NCBI GenBank assembly: GCA_947367315.1
Contig: CANBDX010000013.1
Span: 1-42,230 of the forward strand
Direction of reading: 5' to 3'
From: an uncultured Bacteroidales bacterium
Lineage (GTDB): Bacteria > Bacteroidota > Bacteroidia > Bacteroidales > UBA932
DNA length: 42,230 bases
Shown: positions 14,459 through 24,531 of the stretch, piece by piece
Position numbering within the stretch: the stretch's first letter is position 1
Layout of the letters: every line of letters starts with the position of its first letter
The notes under the pieces: generated by a model
Database searches by the model: none
Told to the model about the DNA's origin: nothing
What the model saw: only the letters and a program-made list of their open reading frames with translations
Position numbers and translations under genes: made by a program

Positions 14459-17152
14459 ATGGATATGTCAAAGAGATTTAATATCGTTAGTGTTATAATT
14501 CTGTTGCTGAGCTATATAAGTAGTTCGGCAACAGAATATTTCTCTTATGAGTTCAGGGAAGTCACAGATTGTGTTACCGGCAAAAGTATTTTCGGAGCGC
14601 GCCGAGTGCTTCTGGATAGTAGGGGAATGCTATGGGTCGGCACAACCAACGGACTCTTTAGATATGATGGATATCATGTCAAATCTTATTCGACATCAGA
14701 CATCGGTGTGAATTCCGGTTTCATCACTTCTCTTTGTGAAGACTCCAAAGGCAATGTCTGGGTCGGTACCAGCAGGGGATTATGCTACTATGAGTTTGTC
14801 AGCGATCGTTTTTTCTCTGTAGATACTAATGATGGCGAATCACCTGTCGGGTTTGTGTCGTCAGTCATGTGTGATCCGGAGGGAGTGATGTGGATCGATG
14901 ATTGCAGAGACAGGATACTATCGTATGATAACGGTAAACTGAACATTTATTCCAATGATTTGTCTGGCGTGACAAAACGTCTTGGATGTGATTTGTCAGG
15001 TAGAATATATGCTGCCTGCGTTTTAAATGACCTCATGCTGTTCAATAAGTCAACTGGGCAGTTGGAATCACTTGACCTCGGTACTCATTCCGGATGTTTT
15101 AAAGGTGATGAACTTCTGTCTCCTGTCTCTCATCCGGCTTCATCTGATATCATCTTTGTCGCATCTGTCAATGACGGTCTATGTCTGGTTGATGTAGGGA
15201 ATAGGTCAGTAAGAGTCATATATAAATGGATGCCTGGCCAAAGGCCTTATTATATGTCACGAACAATAGATAATACCTTGTTGGTGTCTACTAATCATGG
15301 TGTTGTCGTATATGATATATTGAATTCTACATCCAGACTCATTACAGCTGATTCTCGCAATGCTCTTTCTTTGCCGGAAAATGATATCAAATGTTCTATT
15401 GCGGACGATCATGGAAATATTTGGGCATGTACGGCGAATAATGGGCTTTTCTCTTCGCAGAAAGGAAGGTTGAATGCTGAATGTCATAATTGTACTGACG
15501 ATGGTATATCTTTGACCGGAAGTATGGTCTCAGACTTTGCCCAAAGTGATGATGGCAATGTCTGGATTACGACGCAGACTCGTGGATTGTTGAAATATGA
15601 TCCACGGAATCGCTCATTGGTGTCATTGTATTTTGATTTTTTACCTGATTATTTGAATTCAGTTTGTGCTTGGGGAGGGCAGCTGTATATCGGTACATCA
15701 GAAGGAATATGGGTGGTTAACCAACATAATGGGCGCAGAAGTTTCTGCAGGTCTAACCGAGTAGAATCACTGCTGGTTACTCCAGAAGGACGCATACTTG
15801 TCGGTGGTGTAGGTGGCTTGTTTGAATATGATTGTGAACATGAGGAGCTGATACCTTTGTTGTCTCTCGGAGATCAAGGTACGGTTGTCGATATGGTTAA
15901 TGGACAAAATGACCGTGTATGGTGCTTGACGTACTCAGCCGGTGTTTATGTCTATGATCTTGAAGAAGAGGAAATCGTCGGTAAGTATTTTGACGATTTC
16001 GGGGCTATTGAAGATGATATAATAAGTACCTTATGTCTTGATCAGAATAATGAGGTATGGGTTACCGGACGGGAATCAAACTTATATATATTTGAAGATA
16101 TTCAGAGCAGCACAAAGCCGTCTTCAATAAATTATACTCTTGATGTACCGATGGTCAAATTGTTGTCTGCCACAGTAAATGATGGAGTAGCATGGCTGTC
16201 AACTAACAGTGGTTTGTTTTCTTTGTTGCTCAAAGACGGAAGTTATTCTTATTATACAGAACGTGATGGTCTCCTCAATAACGCATTTACCAAGGCTTGC
16301 ATGACTTGTTCTGACGGAAGGTTGGCTTTAGGTTCCCGTGATGGTTTTGTCATTTTAGATATAAATGAAAATTCTACAGCGACAGCATCTAATATAAAGA
16401 TTACCGATTTTTTTATACATGGTGAGTCTTCTAACTATGTTACTGAACATGTTCTGGAGCAAAATGTTGATTTGACCTCCAGAATAGTGCTGGATCATAA
16501 CAATAACAGCTTCAGGTTTTCATTCTCTGATTTTGGACAGAGCGGTGCCAGAGTGTATACCCAACTTGAGGGGTATGATCAGAAGCAAGTTGAACTTTCT
16601 ACATCTTCATGGTCAAGAGAATTCTACGGATTGAATCCTGGTAAGTATATGCTTATAATATCTGGTCATAGACAGCTCGAAATAATTATAAACAGGCCTT
16701 TTTTAACCTCGTTATGGGGCATTGTAATGATGTCTGCAATCGTTATAGTGCTGATGGCGATTGTAGGTTATGTGGTTTACAGCAGGACCAATGCTCTGAG
16801 ACTGGCTGAGATTGAGAAATTGGAAAAGGCCCGTCGCGATGAATTCCTCCGCAATCTTGAAACTGTTGTGGAAAGGCATATCGGTGATGAGGCGTTCAAT
16901 GTTGATGTCATGGCAAGCGACCTCTTCTTAAGTCGCTCTACATTAACGAGAAGAATGAAAAATTACATCAACGAAAGTCCGAATGATTATATACGTAAGA
17001 AAAGAATGCTGATGGCTTCCAAGATGTTGGAAGACGGTGTTTTTTCGATTACTGAAATCTCATATAAGGTCGGATTTTCATATCCTTCCTATTTTACAAA
17101 ATGCTTCAAAGAATACTTTGGAGTTACTCCTTCTGAGTTCATCAAACATTAA
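14459..17152 (+). CDS. Propeller-sensor transmembrane AraC-family regulator without kinase
   Basis: An 897-residue membrane regulator. After a signal/anchor segment (to ~28) come repeated Reg_prop beta-propeller blades, for example GMLWVGTTNGLFRYDG, GNVWVGTSRGLCYY and GNIWACTANNGLFS, then a Y_Y_Y domain (~655-735). One transmembrane helix lies at ~748-775, then a short coiled linker and an AraC-type HTH domain (806-897) with LFLSRSTLTRRMKNYI and FSITEISYKVGFSYPSYFTK. Hybrid two-component systems of Bacteroides have HisKA, HATPase and receiver domains between helix and HTH; here they are absent, with only about 30 residues between. It should sense a periplasmic oligosaccharide and act directly on DNA. 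ATG 14459 (or 14465) follows the transporter; an in-frame ATG at 14384 lies inside that gene. Confidence 0.85.
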   Translation: MDMSKRFNIVSVIILLLSYISSSATEYFSYEFREVTDCVTGKSIFGARRVLLDSRGMLWVGTTNGLFRYDGYHVKSYSTSDIGVNSGFITSLCEDSKGNVWVGTSRGLCYYEFVSDRFFSVDTNDGESPVGFVSSVMCDPEGVMWIDDCRDRILSYDNGKLNIYSNDLSGVTKRLGCDLSGRIYAACVLNDLMLFNKSTGQLESLDLGTHSGCFKGDELLSPVSHPASSDIIFVASVNDGLCLVDVGNRSVRVIYKWMPGQRPYYMSRTIDNTLLVSTNHGVVVYDILNSTSRLITADSRNALSLPENDIKCSIADDHGNIWACTANNGLFSSQKGRLNAECHNCTDDGISLTGSMVSDFAQSDDGNVWITTQTRGLLKYDPRNRSLVSLYFDFLPDYLNSVCAWGGQLYIGTSEGIWVVNQHNGRRSFCRSNRVESLLVTPEGRILVGGVGGLFEYDCEHEELIPLLSLGDQGTVVDMVNGQNDRVWCLTYSAGVYVYDLEEEEIVGKYFDDFGAIEDDIISTLCLDQNNEVWVTGRESNLYIFEDIQSSTKPSSINYTLDVPMVKLLSATVNDGVAWLSTNSGLFSLLLKDGSYSYYTERDGLLNNAFTKACMTCSDGRLALGSRDGFVILDINENSTATASNIKITDFFIHGESSNYVTEHVLEQNVDLTSRIVLDHNNNSFRFSFSDFGQSGARVYTQLEGYDQKQVELSTSSWSREFYGLNPGKYMLIISGHRQLEIIINRPFLTSLWGIVMMSAIVIVLMAIVGYVVYSRTNALRLAEIEKLEKARRDEFLRNLETVVERHIGDEAFNVDVMASDLFLSRSTLTRRMKNYINESPNDYIRKKRMLMASKMLEDGVFSITEISYKVGFSYPSYFTKCFKEYFGVTPSEFIKH

Positions 17153-17184
17153 ATTAAATCTCTTATCTGGCTTGAAAATGCCAT

Positions 17185-17222
17185 TGACGCAAATTTGTTA
17201 GTCGTTGAATTGTTTTTTTAAG
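17185..17222 (+). promoter_or_regulatory. Shared upstream element, copy 2 (candidate operator)
   Basis: The second copy of the 38-bp element of 11631-11668: TGACG at 17185, TTTGTTAGT at 17194, TTG at 17205, ATTG at 17209, T-run to 17219 and AAG at 17220-17222, all at the same offsets as in copy 1. It ends 20 bp before the TAATTTTG box at 17243, so the element and box are one helical unit. It should control the SusC/SusD operon together with copy 1. Confidence 0.65.
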
Positions 17223-17242
17223 CACCCTTTGAATGCACCTTG

Positions 17243-17250
17243 TAATTTTG
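17243..17250 (+). promoter_or_regulatory. Candidate -7 box for the SusC/SusD operon
   Basis: TAATTTTG, 26 bp before the ATG at 17277 and 20 bp after the shared element. It is identical to the boxes at 11690 and (minus strand) 11446. No separate TTTG -33 box is seen at the normal distance. Confidence 0.5.
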
Positions 17251-17276
17251 TTGGTTGAACTAATAACCATTTAAAG

Positions 17277-18845
17277 ATGCAACGGTCGCTGACAAAAATT
17301 CCGTTATTCCTGATCGTAGTTCTCCTGAACTCGTGTAGTGAATATTCTCTTAAACTTGCACCATCTGTCATTGATGTTGAGCCTTTTGTTTTAGTAGGAC
17401 AAGATGAGGTTTGTCTTTCATCTGACGATGCTTTAACATGTTCTCCCGAAGCAGGACTTTCTGAATCTGTTTCAGATACTCTTTGGATTGAGTCCAATAC
17501 TTCCTGGGCCCTTATGATTCCTGAAGAAGATCATGAATGGCTTTCATCATCAGTGAATGAATTTATCAATGTTTCGGGTCAGGTAAAATCATATCCGTTA
17601 GTCATAACATGTTCGAGAAATCTTGAAAATCTCAGACGTATGACTGACCTGACCATCTATACGTCAGGTTGTGATCCAATAGTAGTGCCGGTAGTGCAAG
17701 AAGCTTTCGAACCGGTCCTTAAACTTGAGTGTCTGTATGATGACAATCAATTGCATTATGCTGCTGATACATGTTATCTTCTGGTCCGTAGTAATGTTGA
17801 CTGGACAATTGAGGTTGAGCCAGGTACATCCGTTGATGTAAACCTGACCGCAAGCAAGGGTACCGGGGTCAAAACAGTACAGGCTCATTTCCCTTATAAT
17901 TTCGATGATGAAAGGGGTAGGGTAGCTACGGTCTCTGCCAATGGTGAAGGTGTGGACAAGTCTTCAGTTGAGTTGTATCAACGTCAAAGTGAGACATTCT
18001 TTCGCCTCGGTGAATGGAATGACGGCATGCAGAATCCTCTTCTTCCCAAAATTCATATTCCATTGGAGAGCAACTCCACATGGTCGGCTGAAATCGTTTC
18101 AACTACCTATGCGAATGCACGTCTTGAACCTTCTTCCGGTGAAGCTACCGTATCAGGCTTTGATTTCATAGCTGATCATGGCTTTGATCCTGAGGTGCTT
18201 GAGAAGAGTGCTGTAGTAAAGATTCATCGCGAGGGCAAGGAGGATATAACAGTAAGCTTTTCGCAGGAAGGATGTATTCATCTGAAATTCCTTTCATACA
18301 ATCCTGAATATAATGCGAAATATACAGACCCTACAGCATCATACATGCCTTATCTTCCATATGAATGGATGTGGGTCAGCCACGATGTAGATACTTTCCC
18401 GATTTCAGCAGGTGCGCGTGAGTTTGCTGACCAAGAGATTGACCTTGTGACGCATGGAGGGTACATATTTACTGTATTTGGGAAGACCAATGGTGTATGG
18501 TATCGCGACCGTAAAGAGGGATTCCAGATCGGTAAATACCTGAATGATTATATCAAGTTTCCTGCTATTGAGGGAATGAGGTTATCGCGTATGCTGTTTG
18601 AATCATCTGCACTCGCTCCTACAACATATACAGTCAGGACAGAAGACGGGACGACAATCATTAAAGGCGGAGAAAAGACCTCGACAGCAGAATATACCAT
18701 GATTTATGATGAGTATAATGATGTAAAGGAGCATATGTTCCCAGATTCACAAGAGAATACACGCTATAGGATGAATCTTGAGAGTGTTGGTGCATGCATC
18801 AGTATCAAAGAGTTGTGTCTGTTTTATGAAAAAGTAAATAAATAG
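17277..18845 (+). CDS. BACON-domain surface lipoprotein
   Basis: A 522-residue lipoprotein (lipobox LLNSC, C20). The N-terminal two thirds consist of beta-sandwich repeats of BACON type, recognisable from SDTLWIESNTSWALMIPEE, YLLVRSNVDWTIEVEPGT and IPLESNSTWSAEI, each followed by a strand ending in a V-x-Q-E/Q-R-Q type motif. The C-terminal ~180 residues I do not recognise. BACON domains occur in Bacteroidetes PUL proteins and often act as spacers or glycan-binding modules. It is the first gene after the promoter, 8 bp before the short SusC, with no SusD between, so it may take the place of the SusD lid for that transporter (inference). Confidence 0.7.
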   Translation: MQRSLTKIPLFLIVVLLNSCSEYSLKLAPSVIDVEPFVLVGQDEVCLSSDDALTCSPEAGLSESVSDTLWIESNTSWALMIPEEDHEWLSSSVNEFINVSGQVKSYPLVITCSRNLENLRRMTDLTIYTSGCDPIVVPVVQEAFEPVLKLECLYDDNQLHYAADTCYLLVRSNVDWTIEVEPGTSVDVNLTASKGTGVKTVQAHFPYNFDDERGRVATVSANGEGVDKSSVELYQRQSETFFRLGEWNDGMQNPLLPKIHIPLESNSTWSAEIVSTTYANARLEPSSGEATVSGFDFIADHGFDPEVLEKSAVVKIHREGKEDITVSFSQEGCIHLKFLSYNPEYNAKYTDPTASYMPYLPYEWMWVSHDVDTFPISAGAREFADQEIDLVTHGGYIFTVFGKTNGVWYRDRKEGFQIGKYLNDYIKFPAIEGMRLSRMLFESSALAPTTYTVRTEDGTTIIKGGEKTSTAEYTMIYDEYNDVKEHMFPDSQENTRYRMNLESVGACISIKELCLFYEKVNK

Positions 18846-18853
18846 TTCCGGAT

Positions 18854-21325
18854 ATGATAAGATTTAGAAGTTTATTGCCGGTATTTTTACTCATTGCCAG
18901 CCCGACATTTGCGCAGAATGTAAATCTGGACAGTCTTGACATTGCGGCAACATCTGCGCATTCGGTAACAGATCTGATGACAGGTCGCTTTTCGGGAGTC
19001 CATCTTTCTTCAATAGATGGAAATCCCAACAACAAAGTCATGACCAATATTCGTGGCATCAACGGCGTAAGAGGTGGCACCCAACCGCTATGGATTGTTG
19101 ATGGCGTGATGCTTTCAGAAAACGTAGGTCAGAACATGTGTGCATTCTGGCAGAAAGGTGGTGTCACTACCAAGGGAGATGCCTTACCAGATTATTCTCA
19201 GTTGAGTTATTCGACTCCTTTGAATGATCTGATATTTCTCAATCCCGCCGATATCGAATCAATAGAAGTCATTAAAGATATTAGTGCTCTTGCAAAATAT
19301 GGATCATCAGGTGCAAACGGAGTGATAATAGTCAATACCGGAAAGGATGTCCAGGAAGAAATGGCTGTTTCATTTAAAGCTAATGTCGCCGGAGAATTTG
19401 CGCCTACAGATAATCCTGCTGCACGCGCTGGGGTCAGTCATAATTATACTTTATCTCTTGGAGGGACTTTGAGGAATACAAATTATAACATTTCGGCCTA
19501 CTATAAGGATATGAATTATCCTATCAAGAATACTGGTTCGGAATTCGGTGGATTGAGTCTGGGATTTCGTTCTGAGGCCAGCTCAATAATTCAGTTCGGA
19601 CTTAATACGATACTGACAATAGGAGAGCTGGAAAATGCAGCAGGAGCAGCATACTTCGGAAACGCAAGTAATATGCTGCTGGCTAGAAGTCAGGATGTTT
19701 TTTCTGGTGAGTCTCTCTCTGGTTGGCAAAACGATTATGACGATGATTTTTCTACAGGAAGAGCCCTGCTTTCGGCTTACTTCAATATCAAGTTCCTTAA
19801 TTCATTGAAACTTAATATGTCATTTGGTGCCGACCTTTCCAACGACAGGAGATCATTCTGGTATGGAGATGGTACGGCATTCGGTAAGTCAAGCAAAGGG
19901 GCTGCATCAATAATCACATCAACTCTTTTGAATTATAACGCCAATGTAAATCTGACGTTCAATCAGTATTTTGCACTAAGACATCATGTCACAGCAATTC
20001 TTTCTGCTGATGTCATGGGCAATAATAACAGATACGGAGTAATGAATGGTACTACATTCGAATTACCATATCTCCGTGCCAAAGGTCTAGCCTCGATGGG
20101 CAGTAGAGCTGTACCATATAGATTTGCAAGAGCATATTCTTTGATCGGAGCCAATGCATCAATATCTTATGACTATGACAATATAGTCGGAGTCAATGCG
20201 TTATTAAGATCTGACTTCAAGTTTAAATACCATCAGAGTAATCCTGTTCTTTATCCATCTGCAGACATGTATCTTGATTTGAGGAAATTATTATTCAACT
20301 CTTCCAAGATTTTGTCAGGATTGAAATTGGTCGGGGGTTATGGCTTGGCCGGCAGGGATACTTTCTTGCCATATGAGATGCTCAATGGCTACCTTAATGC
20401 CATTCCTGCAGTGGAAACAGGTTCCGAAATGTATTATGATGGCTTTGGAGAAGCTATGAGTTCAGAGTGGAACGTCGGATTCAATCTGGGTTTATTCTCT
20501 GACCGTATCAACATTTCAGCAAAGTACTATGACAAGTCTACTGCTGATAAATTCTCTGTATGGAGTTTTTGTAAGAAGACCGGAGATTATTGGGTGGAGT
20601 CGCAGCATGGTAAAGAGATCTATTCTTCACTTGCAAATCTTGATAATAGAGGTGTCGAGATCGAGCTGAGTGCCATACCTGTAATTGCCCGTGATTTCAA
20701 ATGGAATATTTGGGGAAATGTCTCTTATAATATGAATCTGGTCTCTGACATTTCTTATGACGACATGGCAGGTGCATTCGTAGGAAAGAATACCTCCTTC
20801 AATATCTCTGCGCCTGGATATCAGGTCGGTGCACTTTTCGGGTATACAAGTCTTGAAGACGGTACAATCATTGATTTGACGGGTGATGGCAACCTGACTG
20901 ATGCCGATAAGGTTGTCCTTGGCAATACTACACCGACCGTTCACGGTGCATTCGGAACGGACATCACATGGAAACGGTTTACATTTGACCTTATGATGGA
21001 TGGAGCTGCCGGCCATACGATTGCTGATCTTAATTCCATGATTAAGGATGGCACTGACTTGCTATCTGATAAATATGTAGAAAACGCCTCGTGGTTCAGG
21101 CTTTCCCGCATATCTCTTAATTATAATGTACCTCTCGCTGGTTGCAAATTCATCAGAGGACTTAATATCAGCCTGAGTGGAACGAATCTGTTCACTATTT
21201 CAAAATATGCCGGATGGAATCCATTTGCTAATTCTTTTGGCAACAATATTTCATCGACAGGTCTTGACTACGGTTCTTTCCCGATGATCAGGTCTGTTGT
21301 ACTTGGGGTCTCTGCAAATTTCTAA
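18854..21325 (+). CDS. Short SusC/RagA-like TonB-dependent transporter
   Basis: An 823-residue outer-membrane transporter with a signal peptide (LLIASPTFAQ). The plug starts almost directly after cleavage: SVTDLMTGRFSGVHLSSIDG, NIRGINGVRGGTQPLWIVDG, PADIESIEVIKDISALAKYG and GANGVIIVNTGK. The N-terminal carboxypeptidase-regulatory-like beta-sandwich and the usual E-x-V-V-V-G-Y-G TonB-box segment of SusC proteins are missing, which explains most of the ~200-residue shortage. The barrel ends in a terminal Phe (LGVSANF) as expected for BAM insertion. Six bp separate it from the canonical SusC. How it couples to TonB is unclear. Probably a second, specialised importer for the same glycan. Confidence 0.85.
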   Translation: MIRFRSLLPVFLLIASPTFAQNVNLDSLDIAATSAHSVTDLMTGRFSGVHLSSIDGNPNNKVMTNIRGINGVRGGTQPLWIVDGVMLSENVGQNMCAFWQKGGVTTKGDALPDYSQLSYSTPLNDLIFLNPADIESIEVIKDISALAKYGSSGANGVIIVNTGKDVQEEMAVSFKANVAGEFAPTDNPAARAGVSHNYTLSLGGTLRNTNYNISAYYKDMNYPIKNTGSEFGGLSLGFRSEASSIIQFGLNTILTIGELENAAGAAYFGNASNMLLARSQDVFSGESLSGWQNDYDDDFSTGRALLSAYFNIKFLNSLKLNMSFGADLSNDRRSFWYGDGTAFGKSSKGAASIITSTLLNYNANVNLTFNQYFALRHHVTAILSADVMGNNNRYGVMNGTTFELPYLRAKGLASMGSRAVPYRFARAYSLIGANASISYDYDNIVGVNALLRSDFKFKYHQSNPVLYPSADMYLDLRKLLFNSSKILSGLKLVGGYGLAGRDTFLPYEMLNGYLNAIPAVETGSEMYYDGFGEAMSSEWNVGFNLGLFSDRINISAKYYDKSTADKFSVWSFCKKTGDYWVESQHGKEIYSSLANLDNRGVEIELSAIPVIARDFKWNIWGNVSYNMNLVSDISYDDMAGAFVGKNTSFNISAPGYQVGALFGYTSLEDGTIIDLTGDGNLTDADKVVLGNTTPTVHGAFGTDITWKRFTFDLMMDGAAGHTIADLNSMIKDGTDLLSDKYVENASWFRLSRISLNYNVPLAGCKFIRGLNISLSGTNLFTISKYAGWNPFANSFGNNISSTGLDYGSFPMIRSVVLGVSANF

Positions 21326-21331
21326 CATAGT

Positions 21332-24300
21332 ATGACCATGAAAAAGTTTATTATAATTACATGCTTTCTCATTCCTCTTTTGAGTTATGCTCAAAATAAA
21401 GTAACCCTGCGAGGTCTTGTAACAGATACATCCGGTGAGTCTGTCATCGGAGCTGCGGTCATGGTGGGACAGAACAATCCTGTTGGTGCTATAACTGACC
21501 TGGACGGTAGATATACTATCTCAATCCCTGATGTAAAGGGCGCTCCGATTGCAGTATCCTGCATGGGTTATGCTACTGTCAACGCTGTCTGGAACGGAGA
21601 AGCGACGATGGATTTTACAATGAGTCCGGAGACTGAACTGCTTGAGGAGACCGTAGTGGTTGGATATGGTGCCATGAAACGCAGCGATTTGACAGGTTCC
21701 GTAACATCTGTCCGCATTGATGAAACGGATGCCGGTCAAAGTGCTTCGATCGATCAGTTGATTTCAGGTCAGGCTGCAGGTGTAAACGTAGTGAGCAACA
21801 GTGCTGCTCCTGACGGTGGCGTTTCCATACAGATTCGTGGAGCAAGTTCATTCGGAAGCACTGAGCCTCTGTATGTTGTTGATGGAATCATATTGAATAC
21901 CAGTTCGTCAATGTCTCTTATGAATCATTCTACTGACGGAAGCGGAGGTGACGAGGCGACTAATGGCTTGATGGGTATCAATCCACAGGATATAGCTTCG
22001 ATAGAGATTCTCAAGGATGCATCCGCAACTGCAATTTATGGTTCACAAGGAGCGAATGGAGTAGTACTCATTACTACAAAGAAAGCAAATACCGATCAGC
22101 CACGTATCAGGTTTAATGTAGGAATAGATGTAGGTACTCCATATAAGAAGCAGGATATAATGTCCTATGGCGAGTACGTTGACTATCTTCTACTGATGGA
22201 GGCGCAGACTCTCAATAAGACATTGGCAACATCTGCTAATACTAAATTGACCAATACGACCAGCGGTAAGGTTATACCGATCGACTGGCAGGACTATGTC
22301 ATGAGAAATACCTTGAGTCAACGCTACTATCTATCTGTCTCTGGAAAGCCTAAGAAGACAAATTATCTTTTCTCCTTGGGTTACAACAATGCTAAGGGTA
22401 TCATTCAGAATACTGGATTCCAGAATTTTACAGCACGTCTTAACTTTGACAGACAGTTGGGAAAGAGAGTTGATGTAGGAGTCAAGATGTCAGCTTCTTA
22501 TCTTGATTCCGAGCTGACTCAGGGTGCTTCGACAGGAGGCAATTTAGGTGAAGCAAACTCATTGATGAGAAGTATGGTGTCTACATCTCCATATACTTAT
22601 AAGTTTGAATATGATGATGATGGTGACATCATCGATATCGATGGTGATGATACCAATCTTGCCGGCCCGGACAGATGGCTACAGGGTTTTGTCAACGACA
22701 AGAAGGAGTTCCGTCTGACTCCTAGCGCTTACCTGAAGGTGAAGATTCTGAAGTCTCTGACATTCGATACTACCTTCGGTGCTGACTATAGGGTGACTGA
22801 ACAGTCGAAGTTCCGTTCCAACAAACTCTCATATGAAGCTTCAGGAGCTACTGCAGCAGTCGGACAGACTGACCGTCTTGCTTGGAACTGGGACTCAATG
22901 CTCAATTTCAACAGAAAATTTCAGGCAAAGCATAATCTGTCTGCAACATTGGGTATGTCATTATCGATGGATAATTTCAAGGAGCAGGTAACTGAAGGAA
23001 TCAATATCGACCAATGGAAAGCTAAAGACCAGGCACTAAATTCCGCTCCTTACTCATGGTTTACCTATGGAGAGAGCTACTCAAGCATGATGTCATTCTT
23101 TGCAAGAGCCATATATAATTATCGCGAGCGTTATGTCCTGACTGCAACATGGAGGTTGGATGGCTCAAGCCGTTTCGCCAAGCAGAACAAATGGGCTAAT
23201 TTCCCTTCATTCGCAGCAGCATGGCGAATCAATCAGGAACCATGGTTCAATGTACCGGTGATTTCAATGGCGAAACTGCGTGTTGGTTGGGGTCAGGTAG
23301 GTAAGCAGGCAGCGAATCCATACTACACCATAACCAATTACACAACCGGATATTATCCGAATCACGAGAGTGAATCTCAGAAGGTAACCACAGTGCTTAC
23401 CTCTAATTTCCCTAATCTGGATTTGAAATGGGAAACGACTGAGCAGACAAATGTCGGTCTGGATTTTGGCCTTTGGCAGGGTAGAGTGTCATTCACTGTC
23501 GATGCATATTATAAACTGACCAAGGATCTGCTTCAGCAGAAGACAATCGCCGGTTCATCAGGTCTGAGCAATCCGTATGTGAATATGGGCTCGATTGAGA
23601 ACAAGGGTATCGAGATTTCAGCAGATTTCGTACCATTGAAGATCGGTGATTTTGAGTGGACGCTTTCTGGAAACATTTCATTCAATAGAAACAAGATACT
23701 GTCAATCAACCCTGATGGAACAAGCAGTGGAGAGATTTACCTGTCAAAGGATAACAGACAACTTGTAGAATACTTCGATGGTGATATCATCGGAGTCGGA
23801 GATGTGCTCAAATCTACATTGAACATATTTGTTCAGGGACTTCCAGTATCTCAGTTCTATGGACTTCTGACTGATGGATTGGTTCAGGAAGGAGAAACAG
23901 GAGTACCTTACGGAGATGGTTCTGTGTACCGTGGGCCAGGATCAGTCAATTATGTTGACTTAAATGGTGATAACCAGATAAACGACCAGGACCGTACTAT
24001 AATCGGTGACCCGAATCCGGACTTTACATACGGATTCAAGACAGCATTCCGATTCAAGAATCTGAATGTGTCAGCTTCCTTTATCGGTTCGCATGGTAAT
24101 GATATCTACAACATCAACAGGATGATGGATACAAATACTTCGAATGTGAACAAGAACGTTTTGAGAAGCGTGGCTACGATGGCCTGGACTCCTGAAAATA
24201 CCAACACCTGGTATCCTGCACTAGGAGCAATGAGTGGATCCGATGTGAAGCTGCCTAGTAGCAGGTACGTAGAAGACGGATCCTATTTGAGAATTTCTAA

Positions 24301-24520
24301 TATCAGCGTTTCATACTTTATTCCTTTCAAAAAGAAGAATCACTTCTATCTCAGGAATATGTCTGTCGGTGCTTCTGTCGGCAATCCATGGTTTTGGACA
24401 AAATATTCCGGCTGGGATCCTAATGTGAACAGTTATGGAAGCATAAAGAAGAAAGGTGCTGACATGGGATCATATCCTGGTGCCCGTACCTTCAAGTTTG
24501 ACCTGAAGTTTACATTCTAA
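21332..24520 (+). CDS. susC: SusC/RagA family TonB-linked outer membrane protein
   Basis: A canonical 1062-residue SusC homologue. In order: a signal peptide (to about LLSYAQ), the CarboxypepD_reg-like domain (VTLRGLVTDTSGESVIGAAV), the EETVVVGYGAMKRSDLTGSV segment with the TonB box, the plug with IQIRGASSFGSTEPLYVVDG and PQDIASIEILKDASATAIYG, and a 22-strand barrel ending in FDLKFTF. It imports oligosaccharides across the outer membrane with the SusD protein encoded 11 bp downstream. ATG codons at 21332 and 21338 are both possible starts; the second (MKKFIII) gives the more typical signal peptide. Confidence 0.95.
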   Translation: MTMKKFIIITCFLIPLLSYAQNKVTLRGLVTDTSGESVIGAAVMVGQNNPVGAITDLDGRYTISIPDVKGAPIAVSCMGYATVNAVWNGEATMDFTMSPETELLEETVVVGYGAMKRSDLTGSVTSVRIDETDAGQSASIDQLISGQAAGVNVVSNSAAPDGGVSIQIRGASSFGSTEPLYVVDGIILNTSSSMSLMNHSTDGSGGDEATNGLMGINPQDIASIEILKDASATAIYGSQGANGVVLITTKKANTDQPRIRFNVGIDVGTPYKKQDIMSYGEYVDYLLLMEAQTLNKTLATSANTKLTNTTSGKVIPIDWQDYVMRNTLSQRYYLSVSGKPKKTNYLFSLGYNNAKGIIQNTGFQNFTARLNFDRQLGKRVDVGVKMSASYLDSELTQGASTGGNLGEANSLMRSMVSTSPYTYKFEYDDDGDIIDIDGDDTNLAGPDRWLQGFVNDKKEFRLTPSAYLKVKILKSLTFDTTFGADYRVTEQSKFRSNKLSYEASGATAAVGQTDRLAWNWDSMLNFNRKFQAKHNLSATLGMSLSMDNFKEQVTEGINIDQWKAKDQALNSAPYSWFTYGESYSSMMSFFARAIYNYRERYVLTATWRLDGSSRFAKQNKWANFPSFAAAWRINQEPWFNVPVISMAKLRVGWGQVGKQAANPYYTITNYTTGYYPNHESESQKVTTVLTSNFPNLDLKWETTEQTNVGLDFGLWQGRVSFTVDAYYKLTKDLLQQKTIAGSSGLSNPYVNMGSIENKGIEISADFVPLKIGDFEWTLSGNISFNRNKILSINPDGTSSGEIYLSKDNRQLVEYFDGDIIGVGDVLKSTLNIFVQGLPVSQFYGLLTDGLVQEGETGVPYGDGSVYRGPGSVNYVDLNGDNQINDQDRTIIGDPNPDFTYGFKTAFRFKNLNVSASFIGSHGNDIYNINRMMDTNTSNVNKNVLRSVATMAWTPENTNTWYPALGAMSGSDVKLPSSRYVEDGSYLRISNISVSYFIPFKKKNHFYLRNMSVGASVGNPWFWTKYSGWDPNVNSYGSIKKKGADMGSYPGARTFKFDLKFTF

Positions 24521-24531
24521 AACACAATCTG

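Noticed and set aside
17210..17222. Rho-independent terminator after the regulator gene
   Set aside because: There is a T-run, but no convincing GC-rich stem precedes it, and the run is part of the element shared with 11631-11668.
17252..17269. TGGTT-N8-AACCA hairpin in the leader of the SusC operon
   Set aside because: Five base pairs with a wide loop in AT-rich DNA is too weak to call a regulatory structure.
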